NCBI GenBank assembly: GCA_964517675.1
Contig: CAZFEL010000002.1
Location: 186,001-250,000 of the forward strand
Reading direction: 5' to 3'
DNA: 64,000 bases
DNA from: Asbonarchaeum sp964517675
Lineage (GTDB): Archaea; Nanohalarchaeota; Nanosalinia; Nanosalinales; Nanoanaerosalinaceae
Shown: piece after piece, positions 1 through 8,159 of the stretch
How positions within the stretch are numbered: position 1 is the stretch's first letter
Layout of the letters: the number at the start of each line of letters is the position of its first letter
Translations under genes and position numbers: made by a program
Notes under the pieces: generated by a model
Database searches by the model: none
What the model was told of the DNA's origin: nothing
Seen by the model: only the letters and a program-made list of their open reading frames with translations

Positions 1-711
1 GACCGCGACAAGGAAGACGACGACGGTGAAAAACAGGCCGGTGACGGTCGCTGGTGCGAACTCGCCGGTCATGAACTGGAGAAGAGCCCCTGCGGGTGAA
101 CCGCCACTGGCCTCGCTGAACCACAGGACCCCGCCCCTGGTGAACGGTGACAGGAGCCGGATCATGATGGTCTTCGAGACGCCGGCCAGGATGAACAAGG
201 AGACACCGGAGTGAAAGCCCCACTTGGAGACGACCTCGTCCATGAGGATGATGAACCAGCCACCGAGTGCGAGCTGGAGGACGACGAGGGGGAACATGGC
301 TGTGCTGGCGGGCTGGACGGCGCCCATGGCGACGAAGGCGAATGCTGTGAACAGTGCGAAGGCGTACGCGAGGAGCTTCTGTGTGCTCTGGAACTTCTGT
401 TTGCCGCCGCTCGAGTTGAGATCCCATGGGATGATGTCGGCCCCGACAAGGAGCTGGAGGACGATCGATGCTGACACGATCGGTCCGATACCCAGGGTGA
501 TGAGGGTGCCGATGTTGGCACCGAGGATGGTCGAGAAGGTCTGGAACTGTTCGAGCTGGGATGGGGAGGCCCCGACGATGTAGACCTCGCTCATCACGAA
601 GTACAGGAGGAGGGTGACGCCGGTCCATGCCAGCTTCTCCCGGAACCCGATATTACGGGAGGGCTTCTTGATGGAGGGGAGAAACTCTGCCAGTGTGAGT
701 AGGATCGACAT
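1..711 (-). CDS. secY: Preprotein translocase subunit SecY, N-terminal 237 residues (cut by window edge)
   Basis: This is the pore subunit of the Sec translocon in the cytoplasmic membrane. The reading frame is open from the ATG at 711 to the first base of the window, so only the N-terminal part is present. It begins MSILLTLAEFLPSIKKP, followed by the first membrane segment (LLLYFVMSEVYIVG), a plug-like region (SQLEQFQTFSTILGANIGTL) and further membrane segments, the usual archaeal SecY order. It is the last visible gene of the ribosomal operon, 30 bases downstream of L15, its normal place in the spc cluster. Confidence 0.95.
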   Translation of the reverse strand, partial: MSILLTLAEFLPSIKKPSRNIGFREKLAWTGVTLLLYFVMSEVYIVGASPSQLEQFQTFSTILGANIGTLITLGIGPIVSASIVLQLLVGADIIPWDLNSSGGKQKFQSTQKLLAYAFALFTAFAFVAMGAVQPASTAMFPLVVLQLALGGWFIILMDEVVSKWGFHSGVSLFILAGVSKTIMIRLLSPFTRGGVLWFSEASGGSPAGALLQFMTGEFAPATVTGLFFTVVVFLVAV

Positions 712-741
712 CGTGGTCCTCCTTGTGTGGTCTGTCCGGCG

Positions 742-1173
742 TCACTCGTCGAGTTCGATCGCGTCGTTACCGTTGTTGGCGATTTTCTCCTCTGCCGAGG
801 AGGAGAACATCGGTGCCTTGATATCGATATCGCGTGTCAGCCGTCCGCCGCCGAGGACCTTGTCGAAGCCTGCGTCCTTGGCGTTGAAAACGTAGCTTTC
901 ACCGTCTTTCTCTGCTGATCCGTTCTCAACGAAGGAACCGATATGCTGATCGATGTACTTGAGATTGATACCGTCCTGTTCGGAGCTGACGGATTTCGGT
1001 CGCTGGAATCCTTTGCCGCCGAGGTACTTGCCGTCGGACTGGGCGGTCCGTTTCTTGTGCTTTGCCTTTTTCCCCATGCCGGCCTTACCTCGACCGCCAC
1101 GGCTGCCTGCTCCCCTGTTCTTCTTGGAGGAGCCGTGTCCGTGCGTGTTGCTTCCGCGATCTTTGTTACCCAT
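742..1173 (-). CDS. rpl15: Large-subunit ribosomal protein uL15
   Basis: The product is a 143-residue ribosomal protein with the typical Gly/Lys/Arg-rich N-terminal tail (RGSNTHGHGSSKKNRGAGSR) that threads into 23S rRNA, followed by a globular domain with KYLGGKGFQRP. The C-terminus is strongly acidic, as expected for a halophile. It lies between L30 and SecY with six bases to L30, the conserved archaeal order. Confidence 0.95.
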   Translation of the reverse strand: MGNKDRGSNTHGHGSSKKNRGAGSRGGRGKAGMGKKAKHKKRTAQSDGKYLGGKGFQRPKSVSSEQDGINLKYIDQHIGSFVENGSAEKDGESYVFNAKDAGFDKVLGGGRLTRDIDIKAPMFSSSAEEKIANNGNDAIELDE

Positions 1174-1179
1174 CGTGTA

Positions 1180-1638
1180 TCACCTCATCCTTTCGAGGAG
1201 CTCGACGATACTGTCACCGCGGTCGCCGAGTGATCCTCCCTGGTTGTAGTGCCGTCGTGTGTCTTCGTATCCCTTCGAGGGGGGATTAAGCCGCAGGACG
1301 TTCCGGAACCCGCTGTCCCGGAGCTCTGAAAGGTCGGCCTCGCCGTCCTCGAGTGCTTCGACGAGGTCCTCAACAGAGTCGTAGCCAAGTTCCTCGAGGC
1401 TCTCGGAGAGTAGGCCGTGCTGTGTCTCTCCTTGTTCTTCGAGGAGCTCTGCGGCGTAGTCTGTATCGACCGTGCCGTATGTGAGATAGTCCTTTGCCCG
1501 GTTGAGCATGCCTTCGTAGGCGTCGGTCTCGGGGAGAAGCAGGACGTGGTTGGTCCGCTCGAGCCCGAGTCGCTTCATCGTGGTGCGGGCTTTCTTCCTG
1601 GTATCTGGATCGCCACGGAGTCGTACGGCTGCGTACAT
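1180..1638 (-). CDS. rpl30: Large-subunit ribosomal protein uL30 (archaeal long form)
   Basis: This is a 152-residue protein; archaeal and eukaryotic L30 are longer than the bacterial form of about 60 residues. It shows the L30 core MYAAVRLRG and the segment TMKRLGLERTNHVLLLPE, then an acidic C-terminal extension. It lies five bases after S5 in the operon. Confidence 0.94.
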   Translation of the reverse strand: MYAAVRLRGDPDTRKKARTTMKRLGLERTNHVLLLPETDAYEGMLNRAKDYLTYGTVDTDYAAELLEEQGETQHGLLSESLEELGYDSVEDLVEALEDGEADLSELRDSGFRNVLRLNPPSKGYEDTRRHYNQGGSLGDRGDSIVELLERMR

Positions 1639-1642
1639 CGTC

Positions 1643-2344
1643 TTACACCTTGCCGACGACGAGGCCGGTCTTTTCCTTGATGGAATCCGTGGTTTTGATC
1701 TCGTTCATGTTCTCGAAGGCGTTGAACGTTGCCTTGAGCAGGTTCTCCCGTGTCCGGGTGGTGCCCCGGGACGTGACCCAGAGGTCCTTGATACCTGCGA
1801 GCTGTAGCATCTTCTTGACACCGTCGGAGGCTGCCAGTCCGGTTCCTTTGGGTGCTGGCTTGAGCTCGACGTTGACAGATCCTGATTTGCCTTCCTGCTT
1901 GAACGGGATGGTCGTCGGCTCGGTCCCACGGTCCTCCCATGAGCCGTTGCCACGGCGGACCTGGATGACGTTGAGCTTGGCGTTGTTCCGGGCTTTGTCG
2001 ATGGCTTCCCGGGTGTCGTCGGCGTATCCCTCACCGAGGCCGATAAGACCGTTGCCGTTGCCGATGACGACCATTGCCTTGGTCTTGAACCGTCGACCGG
2101 ATTTGTGCATGCGTACCGTGCGCTTGGAGACGATACGTCGCTTGCCTCCTCCCTTGCCTGGTGTGCCTCCGATGAGGATGACCTCATCGTCCAGGTTGGG
2201 GACAAGATGATCGATGATCTCGGGCTCGCGAAGCTTGCGCTCGTGGTTGAGCGCGTCTGCTATATCGGTTATCTTGCCCTGCTTGACCAGTCGTCCGAGC
2301 TCGGTCGTGGGCTTCCATACTGTCTCTTCTTCGTCGTCTGCCAT
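1643..2344 (-). CDS. rps5: Small-subunit ribosomal protein uS5
   Basis: The start is the ATG at 2344 (MADDEEETVWKPTTELGRL). The frame is open for 79 more codons upstream, but those codons overlap L18 and read as low-complexity Ser/Thr/Arg shadow sequence, so they are not used. The dsRBD-like fold is recognisable from MVVIGNGNGLIGLGEGYA and the C-terminal domain from LASDGVKKMLQLAGIKDLW. S5 helps decoding fidelity near the A site. The gap to L18 is one base. Confidence 0.95.
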   Translation of the reverse strand: MADDEEETVWKPTTELGRLVKQGKITDIADALNHERKLREPEIIDHLVPNLDDEVILIGGTPGKGGGKRRIVSKRTVRMHKSGRRFKTKAMVVIGNGNGLIGLGEGYADDTREAIDKARNNAKLNVIQVRRGNGSWEDRGTEPTTIPFKQEGKSGSVNVELKPAPKGTGLAASDGVKKMLQLAGIKDLWVTSRGTTRTRENLLKATFNAFENMNEIKTTDSIKEKTGLVVGKV

Positions 2345-2345
2345 G

Positions 2346-2855
2346 TTACTCACCAATGCTTTCCCTGACGTCTTCGACTGTTTCGACGATGCCGTTGTCG
2401 TGGTAGGCATCGATGTGTTCGCCCCGGATCCGGTCCTCGGATGGGAAGACCTCGTCGTTGACGTTGATGTCGAGGCCTGCCTCGAGGAGACCCTTGATCG
2501 CGGCATAGATTCGTGTCCCGTGCTGGCTGTTCTGGATGCCGATATCGACGACCGCCTCATCGATACCGTTCTCGAGTGCACGGGTGCCTGCCAGGTAGCC
2601 TGTCAGGTAGGCTGCGGGCAGATTGCCTGTGTGGTGGTCCCAGCCGTGCTCGGCCAGGTGATCGGAGTGTGCGCTCGCGAGGGTTTCATCACCCTCGGAC
2701 CGGTACCCGACCAGCTGGACCTGGAGGTGCTGGTTGGACCTGCGGACGACGGCGCGGGGTTGGCCGGATTTGAGTAGTTCGATCCGGGTCTTGTAGTCTG
2801 TCTTCTGCTCGCGTCGTCGCCTGTGTGGTACGTGGTATCCTGGTCCGTCTGCCAT
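2346..2855 (-). CDS. rpl18: Large-subunit ribosomal protein uL18
   Basis: This 169-residue protein binds 5S rRNA. It is recognised by the basic N-terminal stretch (YHVPHRRRREQKTDYKTR), the segment QLVGYRSEGDETLASAHSDH, and LPAAYLTGYLAGTRALENG, typical of archaeal L18/eukaryotic L5. Its start codon overlaps the L19e stop (TGATG), indicating translational coupling. Confidence 0.95.
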   Translation of the reverse strand: MADGPGYHVPHRRRREQKTDYKTRIELLKSGQPRAVVRRSNQHLQVQLVGYRSEGDETLASAHSDHLAEHGWDHHTGNLPAAYLTGYLAGTRALENGIDEAVVDIGIQNSQHGTRIYAAIKGLLEAGLDINVNDEVFPSEDRIRGEHIDAYHDNGIVETVEDVRESIGE

Positions 2856-3304
2856 CAGTTATCTCCCTTGATGTTCTTTTGGATGTAGATCTGCATGTGT
2901 TTCTTGTTCCGGAAGAACCCGCCCTTTGCCATGTTGTAGAGGTCGCGGTATTCGGAGCTGTCGAGTTCGTCCTCGTCCCGCATGCGCTTGAGTTCTGTCC
3001 GGAGTGCGCGGATCTTTTCCTTCCATTCGTCTTTCTCGGATTTGCGGCCGCCCTTTGAACCTTTGCGGCTGCCGTGTCCCTTCTGTCGTCCTTTCTTCCG
3101 CTGTTCGTCTCGTTCCCGTGCCCGTCCGCGGCTTGTACCTTCTTCGGGCTTCTTCTGGATCACATCGGATTCGATGAGGTTCCGGATGTCCTGCTTGGTG
3201 ATGGCGTCTTCGACCTCGCTCGCTCTGTCGGGATCGATCCATACCCTGTTGTTCCCGACATCGAGGACATCGGAGGCCATCCGTTTCTGTGATCGCAGAT
3301 TCAT
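2855..3304 (-). CDS. rpl19e: Large-subunit ribosomal protein eL19
   Basis: This 149-residue archaeal/eukaryotic ribosomal protein starts MNLRSQKRMASDVLDVG and carries the family signature NRVWIDPDRASEV, followed by the long basic helix RDEQRKKGRQKGHGSRKGS. It is present only in Archaea and Eukarya, which fixes the domain of the organism. It lies between the zinc-ribbon gene and L18. Confidence 0.96.
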   Translation of the reverse strand: MNLRSQKRMASDVLDVGNNRVWIDPDRASEVEDAITKQDIRNLIESDVIQKKPEEGTSRGRARERDEQRKKGRQKGHGSRKGSKGGRKSEKDEWKEKIRALRTELKRMRDEDELDSSEYRDLYNMAKGGFFRNKKHMQIYIQKNIKGDN

Positions 3305-3342
3305 CGTGGTTCACGCTGGTTGAGCATCTTTTTTAAACCTGT

Positions 3343-3513
3343 TCAGTTGTTGCGGAACTCGACATCATTGCCGTCGTCGAAGATGATGTACCGGTTGAAC
3401 ACCGCATCGCAGCTCGGGCACACGAGGCCGTCTTCTTCCTCGATGTCGTTGCCGAAGCTGCCGCAGTTGGGGCATTTATCGTCGGCCGTCCGGAAAAACG
3501 AGTTCCCTACCAT
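3343..3513 (-). CDS. 56-residue zinc-ribbon protein inside the ribosomal operon
   Basis: I read this small gene directly from the minus strand between L32e and L19e. It starts at the ATG at 3513 (MVGNSFFRTADDKCPNCGSF) and ends with the TGA at 3345-3343. It holds two CxxC knuckles, CPNCG at residues 14-18 and CPSC at 33-36, in a classic zinc-ribbon spacing, followed by a short beta segment (NRYIIFDD). L32e ends two bases before its start and L19e follows after 38 bases, so it is co-transcribed with ribosomal proteins. I do not recognise it as a known ribosomal protein; a small ribosome-associated or transcription-related zinc ribbon is possible. Function unknown. Confidence 0.8.
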   Translation of the reverse strand: MVGNSFFRTADDKCPNCGSFGNDIEEEDGLVCPSCDAVFNRYIIFDDGNDVEFRNN

Positions 3514-3515
3514 CG

Positions 3516-3917
3516 TTATGCATCCTCTGTGTCGTCCTGACTGTGGTTGAGCACGGTGACACCGAGGTCGTCTGCTTTCGCCATGATAGCTTCACGCTTC
3601 CGCCCCCCGACCTTGGAGGCGATACGCGCTGCCTCTTCGTCGGGGTCGAGTTCCTCGAGGTCCTCTGGTCGGTGGACGAGGATGTCCTCGTACCCGGAAG
3701 GATGGAGGCCACGGACTGCCTTAGGTGCCTGGTAGCCAGGCTTGGGCATGTCCTTAGCATGTTTCTTGTTCAGTCGGACCTGGCTGTGCTTGCCACGTGC
3801 CTTGCGCCAGGAGGAGGGGACCCTGTTTTGCTTGTGTGAGTTCTGGCGGGTGAAGTCTTTGTTCTGCTTGTCCCGCTGTCGCATGAGTCGTTCTTTGTCG
3901 CTGTCATCTGTCATCAT
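3516..3917 (-). CDS. rpl32e: Large-subunit ribosomal protein eL32
   Basis: The product is about 133 residues with the L32e core FTRQNSHKQNRVPSSWRKAR, SQVRLNKKHAKDMPKPGY and the segment LHPSGYEDILVHRPEDL. Two consecutive ATG codons (3917 and 3914) are possible starts; the first overlaps the L6 stop codon. Only Archaea and Eukarya have this protein. Confidence 0.95.
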   Translation of the reverse strand: MMTDDSDKERLMRQRDKQNKDFTRQNSHKQNRVPSSWRKARGKHSQVRLNKKHAKDMPKPGYQAPKAVRGLHPSGYEDILVHRPEDLEELDPDEEAARIASKVGGRKREAIMAKADDLGVTVLNHSQDDTEDA

Positions 3918-4441
3918 CGGTCACCTCCCTTGGATGTGATATAGATCCCGTCCTGGAACTTGCGTGGGTCACGGGTTCCTTTGTGGCATTCCTGTTCGAT
4001 CCGTGCGGCGGTCTGGGAGACCTTCTCTTTGTCTGGTCCTGTGACGGTGAGGTCTTCCTCTGATACGTCGACGCTGACGTCGTCCATGATCTGGACGCGC
4101 CTGTCGGACCGTTCCCCGATGAAGTTCTGGATGACGACCTCGTCACCCTCGACCTTGACGGACATCGGGAAGTGGGCATAGACTGTCTTCAGACTGTATT
4201 CGTACGGGTCCTGGACGCCGTCGATCATGTTCTGGAGCTTGGACCGGTAGGTGCCCACGACCGCGGTGATGTCCCGCTTGGTGGAGTCGGTCCTGACACG
4301 GACGACGTCGTCCTCGATGTGGACATTGACGTCGGGGTGTTCCATCTTCTGCCTGACCTCGTGGTCGCCGTTGCTGACGACGATGTGGGCATCCTGACGT
4401 TCGATTGTGATGTCCTCGGGGATCTGTACCTGTTCTTCCAT
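3914..4441 (-). CDS. rpl6: Large-subunit ribosomal protein uL6
   Basis: The start chosen is the ATG at 4441 (MEEQVQIPEDITIERQDAHI), ten bases after S8; the 18 codons upstream in frame overlap S8. The protein has the two tandem L6 folds, with YEYSLKTVYAHFPMSVKVEG and NFIGERSDRRVQIMDDV as recognisable segments. It binds near the sarcin-ricin loop and the elongation-factor site. Confidence 0.95.
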   Translation of the reverse strand: MEEQVQIPEDITIERQDAHIVVSNGDHEVRQKMEHPDVNVHIEDDVVRVRTDSTKRDITAVVGTYRSKLQNMIDGVQDPYEYSLKTVYAHFPMSVKVEGDEVVIQNFIGERSDRRVQIMDDVSVDVSEEDLTVTGPDKEKVSQTAARIEQECHKGTRDPRKFQDGIYITSKGGDR

Positions 4442-4451
4442 TGGTCTTCCC

Positions 4452-4841
4452 TCAGTAGACGTACCCGAGCAGCCTGCCGCCGTGTCCGTCCTCACGGGCC
4501 TGGTCGTGTGTCATAACGCCCTCTGGCGTGGAGACCAGGAGGTGACCGAAGCCGCGGGCAGGCAGGTACCGTTTCTCGTATTTCTGGTATCCGTCCTTGG
4601 AGACGGAGAACCGGGGTTTGATCGCGTTGCAGTCGTTGAGCGTGCGCTTGAGCTCCACTTTGAACTTGCCCGCCTGTCCGTCCTCGATGTGTTCGAACAG
4701 GCCGATGTATTCTTCCTGCTGGAGTATCTTGAGGACGTTCTTGATCAGGTCGGAGGCCGGTTCGATGATGACCTCCTGCTGACCGATGTCCCGTGCGTTG
4801 TTGATCGCCGAGAGAGCGTCCGCGAGTACGTCCTGTTGCAT
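4452..4841 (-). CDS. rps8: Small-subunit ribosomal protein uS8
   Basis: This 129-residue protein binds the central domain of 16S rRNA. It starts MQQDVLADALSAINNARDI and ends with the family-typical block RGFGHLLVSTPEGVMTHDQA. It lies between S14 and L6 as in other archaeal spc operons. Confidence 0.95.
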   Translation of the reverse strand: MQQDVLADALSAINNARDIGQQEVIIEPASDLIKNVLKILQQEEYIGLFEHIEDGQAGKFKVELKRTLNDCNAIKPRFSVSKDGYQKYEKRYLPARGFGHLLVSTPEGVMTHDQAREDGHGGRLLGYVY

Positions 4842-4856
4842 CGTCTATTGCACCTT

Positions 4857-5081
4857 CTAGCTCATCTTTTTAAATCCAAGCTTGGGCGCTACCTCGCGGA
4901 AGCACTGCCGGCAGTAGTACAGGTCGTACTTCCTGATGATGCCCCGTCCTCGACGGCCGCATCGACGGCATTTTCGCTTGGATTTGCCGAACTCACGGTC
5001 CTTGGGTTTGTTATGCTTCTTGAATCGCTTGACTTTGTTCCTGTTATGGCTTATCTGTTCCAGTACGCCTTCGTAGCTCAT
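4857..5081 (-). CDS. rps14: Small-subunit ribosomal protein uS14 (zinc-binding type)
   Basis: The product is 74 residues, with the zinc-binding motif CRRCG-(x)n-CRQC (KRKCRRCGRRGRGIIRKYD then YYCRQCFREVAPKLG) and the typical C-terminus LGFKKMS. The N-terminal 20 residues are longer than the minimal archaeal form, so a start further downstream is possible. Confidence 0.94.
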   Translation of the reverse strand: MSYEGVLEQISHNRNKVKRFKKHNKPKDREFGKSKRKCRRCGRRGRGIIRKYDLYYCRQCFREVAPKLGFKKMS

Positions 5082-5091
5082 CTTTGCTCAC

Positions 5092-5604
5092 CTATGCACC
5101 GTCGATGTCGACGTCGAATGTTTCCTGGATGTGGTTTGCTGCTTCCTCGGGGGCGATCGTGTGGTCCTTGCCGATGTCACGGGTGTCTTCCTTCCGCCGC
5201 TTGATGCGGTAACCAGGTCGTTCGAGTGTGACCGCGACCTCGAACCCGCGCATCCCGATGTCGGGATTGTACTCCATGCCGGGGACGTTGATGTACTCTT
5301 CGACGCCAAAGGCGAAGTTACCGTGCTTGTCGAAGTTGGAGATGCTGATGTTTTCCTCGATCGCATCGAACATGCGCTGGAGGAACTCCTCTGCGGCTTC
5401 CCCGCGGAGGGTGGTCTTGGCGCCGATGTTCAGGCCTTCCCTGACACCGAACCCTGCTGCGTCCATACCGGATTCCGTCCGGATGGCGTCTGAGTCGGTC
5501 ATCTCTTCGAGCAGGTCGACTGCCTTCTCCACGTCGTCACCGACCTCACCGATACCGATGTTGACGGTGAGTTTGTGGATCTGGATATCTTTCATCTCGT
5601 TCAT
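5092..5604 (-). CDS. rpl5: Large-subunit ribosomal protein uL5
   Basis: This 170-residue 5S-rRNA-binding protein begins MNEMKDIQIHKLTVNIGIGE, the standard archaeal L5 N-terminus. Internal family blocks are VREGLNIGAKTTLRG, GNFAFGVEEYINVPGMEY and GYRIKRRK. The start overlaps the S4e stop by one base. Confidence 0.95.
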   Translation of the reverse strand: MNEMKDIQIHKLTVNIGIGEVGDDVEKAVDLLEEMTDSDAIRTESGMDAAGFGVREGLNIGAKTTLRGEAAEEFLQRMFDAIEENISISNFDKHGNFAFGVEEYINVPGMEYNPDIGMRGFEVAVTLERPGYRIKRRKEDTRDIGKDHTIAPEEAANHIQETFDVDIDGA

Positions 5605-6281
5605 CAGACCTCCACCTCCGGTTCATCGTCACCGATGACGTAGACGTAGTCCTCGATGGTCTCGAACTCGCCGTCCTCACCTTTGAGGGTGACCCTGTTG
5701 GGCTGGGAGCCTTTGATGATGTCGATATCGGTGATCTCTGCGAGCTCGCCGACGTGCTGGCCGCCGGTGATATAGGCCAGGGAGCCTTCCTCGAAGGGGA
5801 TGGAGGCGATGATGTCTCCTTCCTCGAGGATGATCGTGCCCATGGTACCGACGTCCTTGTCGACGATCATGTTCTCGCCGCCGTCGAGGTTGAGCTGCGT
5901 GCGGCCGCCTGTGATGGTCGTCTTGTCCTCGACGCGCCGGAGCCGCCGGTCACCGTCCTCGACCTCGTTGAACACGAGACCGTCCTTGTCGACGCTGACG
6001 CGGAGGTCGGTGTCGAGTTTATCGATCGTGATGACGTCCATGAAACCGATGGTCCGCTGGGGATCGGTCTCTGTCCGTTCGTTGACCGTGATGTTCCGGG
6101 AGTTGAGGATCTCGCGTGCCTCGGAAAGGTCGTCCGCGTACCCGAGGACGTCCCGCAGCAGTACTGCCAGCGGGACGCCTGTCTCGTCGTCGTGGGGGCC
6201 TTTCCCGGTGATGACGTATGCTGCGTCCTTGCGCTCGACCGGGTAATGCTTGGGTGCTGATAGTCGCTTCTGATGTGCCAT
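5604..6281 (-). CDS. rps4e: Small-subunit ribosomal protein eS4
   Basis: This 225-residue protein starts MAHQKRLSAPKHYPVERK and shows the S4-like RNA-binding segment SEAREILNSRNITVNERTET followed by a KOW-type C-terminal domain (YITGGQHVGELAEITDI). It occurs only in Archaea and Eukarya. Its start shares a base with the end of L24. Confidence 0.95.
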   Translation of the reverse strand: MAHQKRLSAPKHYPVERKDAAYVITGKGPHDDETGVPLAVLLRDVLGYADDLSEAREILNSRNITVNERTETDPQRTIGFMDVITIDKLDTDLRVSVDKDGLVFNEVEDGDRRLRRVEDKTTITGGRTQLNLDGGENMIVDKDVGTMGTIILEEGDIIASIPFEEGSLAYITGGQHVGELAEITDIDIIKGSQPNRVTLKGEDGEFETIEDYVYVIGDDEPEVEV

Positions 6282-6784
6282 TAGTTCTCACCTTCGTCTT
6301 TCTCGTCGTTATCGTTTCCTTCGTCTTCGACGTCGTCTTCTGCTGTCTCCTCGTTCTGGTCGTCGGCCTCTTCTTCCTCGTCGACCTGGATCTCCTGTCG
6401 ATCCTGCTCGGAGACATCGTATTTCTTGATCCGCTGTTCGTCCTCGAGATCGAGCTTGACGATCTGGACGTTTGAGGGATCGATCGGGATGCGTGCGTCG
6501 GAGGTGTCGACGCGTTCGGTTTCGACGCCGCTTATGAATAGCTTCTTGTCGTCGTAGTCGACCTCGTCAATCTGTCCTGTGGCATCCGCCCACTCACCGC
6601 GCATGATCTCTGCCTTGTCGCCTTTCCGGACGGGCAGGGTCTTGGTACCGATCTTCTCCCTGACGTCGTCCGCCAGACGGGCGTTGAGGAACTTCTTCCG
6701 CTGGTGGTAGGGAGCGTTCTCTCTGTGCTTACGCTGCTTGCTCGGCTTGGACGAGCTCTTCCAGTTCTTGCTCCATTCGCTCAT
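6281..6784 (-). CDS. rpl24: Large-subunit ribosomal protein uL24 with long acidic tail
   Basis: The N-terminal 115 residues are a normal archaeal L24 with a KOW motif (VRKGDKAEIMRGEWADATGQ). The last 40 or so residues are an almost purely acidic tail (for example DEEEEADDQNEETAEDD), longer than in most archaeal L24 proteins. Such tails recur in S3 of this operon. They are consistent with halophilic adaptation, but a specific binding role is not excluded. Confidence 0.94.
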   Translation of the reverse strand: MSEWSKNWKSSSKPSKQRKHRENAPYHQRKKFLNARLADDVREKIGTKTLPVRKGDKAEIMRGEWADATGQIDEVDYDDKKLFISGVETERVDTSDARIPIDPSNVQIVKLDLEDEQRIKKYDVSEQDRQEIQVDEEEEADDQNEETAEDDVEDEGNDNDEKDEGEN

Positions 6785-6795
6785 TGTTGTTCACC

Positions 6796-7197
6796 TTATA
6801 CGACGATCGATGCGATCTTGCCGACAGGGGCGTACCGCTCGACGACTTCCTTGGCGACGACACCTTTGACGCGGTTTGCCTTTGCCATGCCTGAGTCCTG
6901 TTCGAGGAGGACCGCTGCGTTGTCCTCGAAGCTGATGCGCCGTCCGTTACCGCGCTGGTATTCTTTCTTCTGGCGGATGATGACGGCGTCGTAGGTCTCT
7001 CCTTTCATCTCCTGTTCGCCTTTGGTGACCCTGACCGTGACGCGGTCAGAAACCCCGCAGGAGCTGCGCCTGCTGGATGTGTTGGTCTGGGCGCGGACGC
7101 CGATGACCTTGAGCTTCTTGGCGCCCGAGTTGTCGGCACACGTGAGTGTGGACCCGATCTCGAGGCCGCGGGAGATGTTCGAGGTGAGTGCCTTCAT
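6796..7197 (-). CDS. rpl14: Large-subunit ribosomal protein uL14
   Basis: The start is the ATG at 7197 (MKALTSNISRGLEIGSTLTC), three bases before the S17 coding region; 21 in-frame codons upstream overlap S17 and are rejected. Family blocks include CADNSGAKKLKVIGV and DAVIIRQKKEYQRGNGRR. It forms part of an intersubunit bridge. Confidence 0.95.
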   Translation of the reverse strand: MKALTSNISRGLEIGSTLTCADNSGAKKLKVIGVRAQTNTSSRRSSCGVSDRVTVRVTKGEQEMKGETYDAVIIRQKKEYQRGNGRRISFEDNAAVLLEQDSGMAKANRVKGVVAKEVVERYAPVGKIASIVV

Positions 7198-7199
7198 CC

Positions 7200-7544
7200 T
7201 TACTCGTCCCCCGTTTTCTCGACGATGACGAATTTCTTGGTTTTGGAGAGGGGGCGGCACTCTGCGATCGTGACGGTGTCGCCCTCTTCAGCATTGATAC
7301 AGCCGGGGTTGTGGACGTTGACCCGCGTGTTCCGTCGTTCATACCGTTCGTACTTGGGGAGTTTCTCTGCGTACTCCCAGGAGACGACAGCTGTCCGTTC
7401 CATCTTGGTGGATTCGACAGTGCCCTCGAAGGTCCTGCCTCTGACAGGGAGCGTGCCGTGGAATGGGCAGCGTTCGTCCTCGCATCTTCCTTCGGGCTTT
7501 GTGACGTCAAGTCCAATGTCTCGTGCTTCTGCCATGTTGTTCAC
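7200..7544 (-). CDS. rps17: Small-subunit ribosomal protein uS17
   Basis: This 114-residue protein has the archaeal pattern DERCPFHGTLPVRGRTFEGT, then the OB-fold core ERTAVVSWEYAEKLPKYERY and GDTVTIAECRPLSKTKKFV. It lies between L14 and the Rpp29 gene. Confidence 0.95.
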   Translation of the reverse strand: MNNMAEARDIGLDVTKPEGRCEDERCPFHGTLPVRGRTFEGTVESTKMERTAVVSWEYAEKLPKYERYERRNTRVNVHNPGCINAEEGDTVTIAECRPLSKTKKFVIVEKTGDE

Positions 7545-7548
7545 CTTG

Positions 7549-7842
7549 TCATTCGACGTATCCCCACGTACCGGGGAGGTGCTTGCCTATGCGCTGTTCG
7601 GGTCGTCCGACCAACAGTCTTCCATTGACCCGAACCTTTAAATCCCCAAGGTGGAAGCGGAAGACCGTTTCCTCCTTGGGCACCTGTTTTTCACCGTCGT
7701 CCGTGTCCAGGACGACGGTGCCCTCGGTCTCGTCCACCACGGTCCCGGACAGGCCTTCTCTGCCGGGGTCGGTGGACGAGACCACGTCTGCCGTCAGCCC
7801 GATGAGTTCATGCCGGGGCAGGTTCGTGTGGGTCCGTGGCAT
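7549..7842 (-). CDS. rnp1: RNase P protein subunit Rpp29 (aRpp29/Pop4)
   Basis: The product is a 97-residue Sm-like barrel protein of archaeal RNase P, which removes 5' leaders from pre-tRNAs. Typical features are LPRHELIGLTADVVSSTDPG, GTVVDETEGTVVLDT and the C-terminal RLLVGRPEQRIGKHL. It sits between S17 and the SUI1 gene, the conserved archaeal position. Confidence 0.92.
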   Translation of the reverse strand: MPRTHTNLPRHELIGLTADVVSSTDPGREGLSGTVVDETEGTVVLDTDDGEKQVPKEETVFRFHLGDLKVRVNGRLLVGRPEQRIGKHLPGTWGYVE

Positions 7843-7847
7843 CTATC

Positions 7848-8159
7848 TTACATGTCGACCTCGATGGCTTCTTCCTCGAAGCCGAGGTCCTGTAGTACGT
7901 CTTTGATCCGCCGGCGGTGATCGCCCTGGAGTTCAATCGTGCCGTCCTTCGAGGTCCCGCCGCAGGCGAGCTTGGATTTGAGCTTCGTCTCGAGGTCATC
8001 GATGTCGACCTCCTTGTCGTCGAGGCCACCGACGACGGTGACTTTCTTGCCGAAGCTCCGTTCTGTTATACTGACTTCGATTTTCTGTCCTTCTCGTGCG
8101 ATGCTCTTACACACGCAGATGTCCTTGGGAAGTCCGCACTTGGGACAGGTCTCTGTCAT
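7848..8159 (-). CDS. Translation initiation factor aIF1 (SUI1 family)
   Basis: The 103-residue protein has an N-terminal zinc knuckle (CPKCGLPKDICVCK), typical for archaeal SUI1 proteins, followed by the SUI1 core KVTVVGGLDDKEVDIDDL, KSKLACGGTSKDGTIELQGD and a C-terminal helix. It acts in start-codon selection on the small subunit. The start ATG overlaps the L29 stop codon (ATGA). Confidence 0.95.
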   Translation of the reverse strand: MTETCPKCGLPKDICVCKSIAREGQKIEVSITERSFGKKVTVVGGLDDKEVDIDDLETKLKSKLACGGTSKDGTIELQGDHRRRIKDVLQDLGFEEEAIEVDM

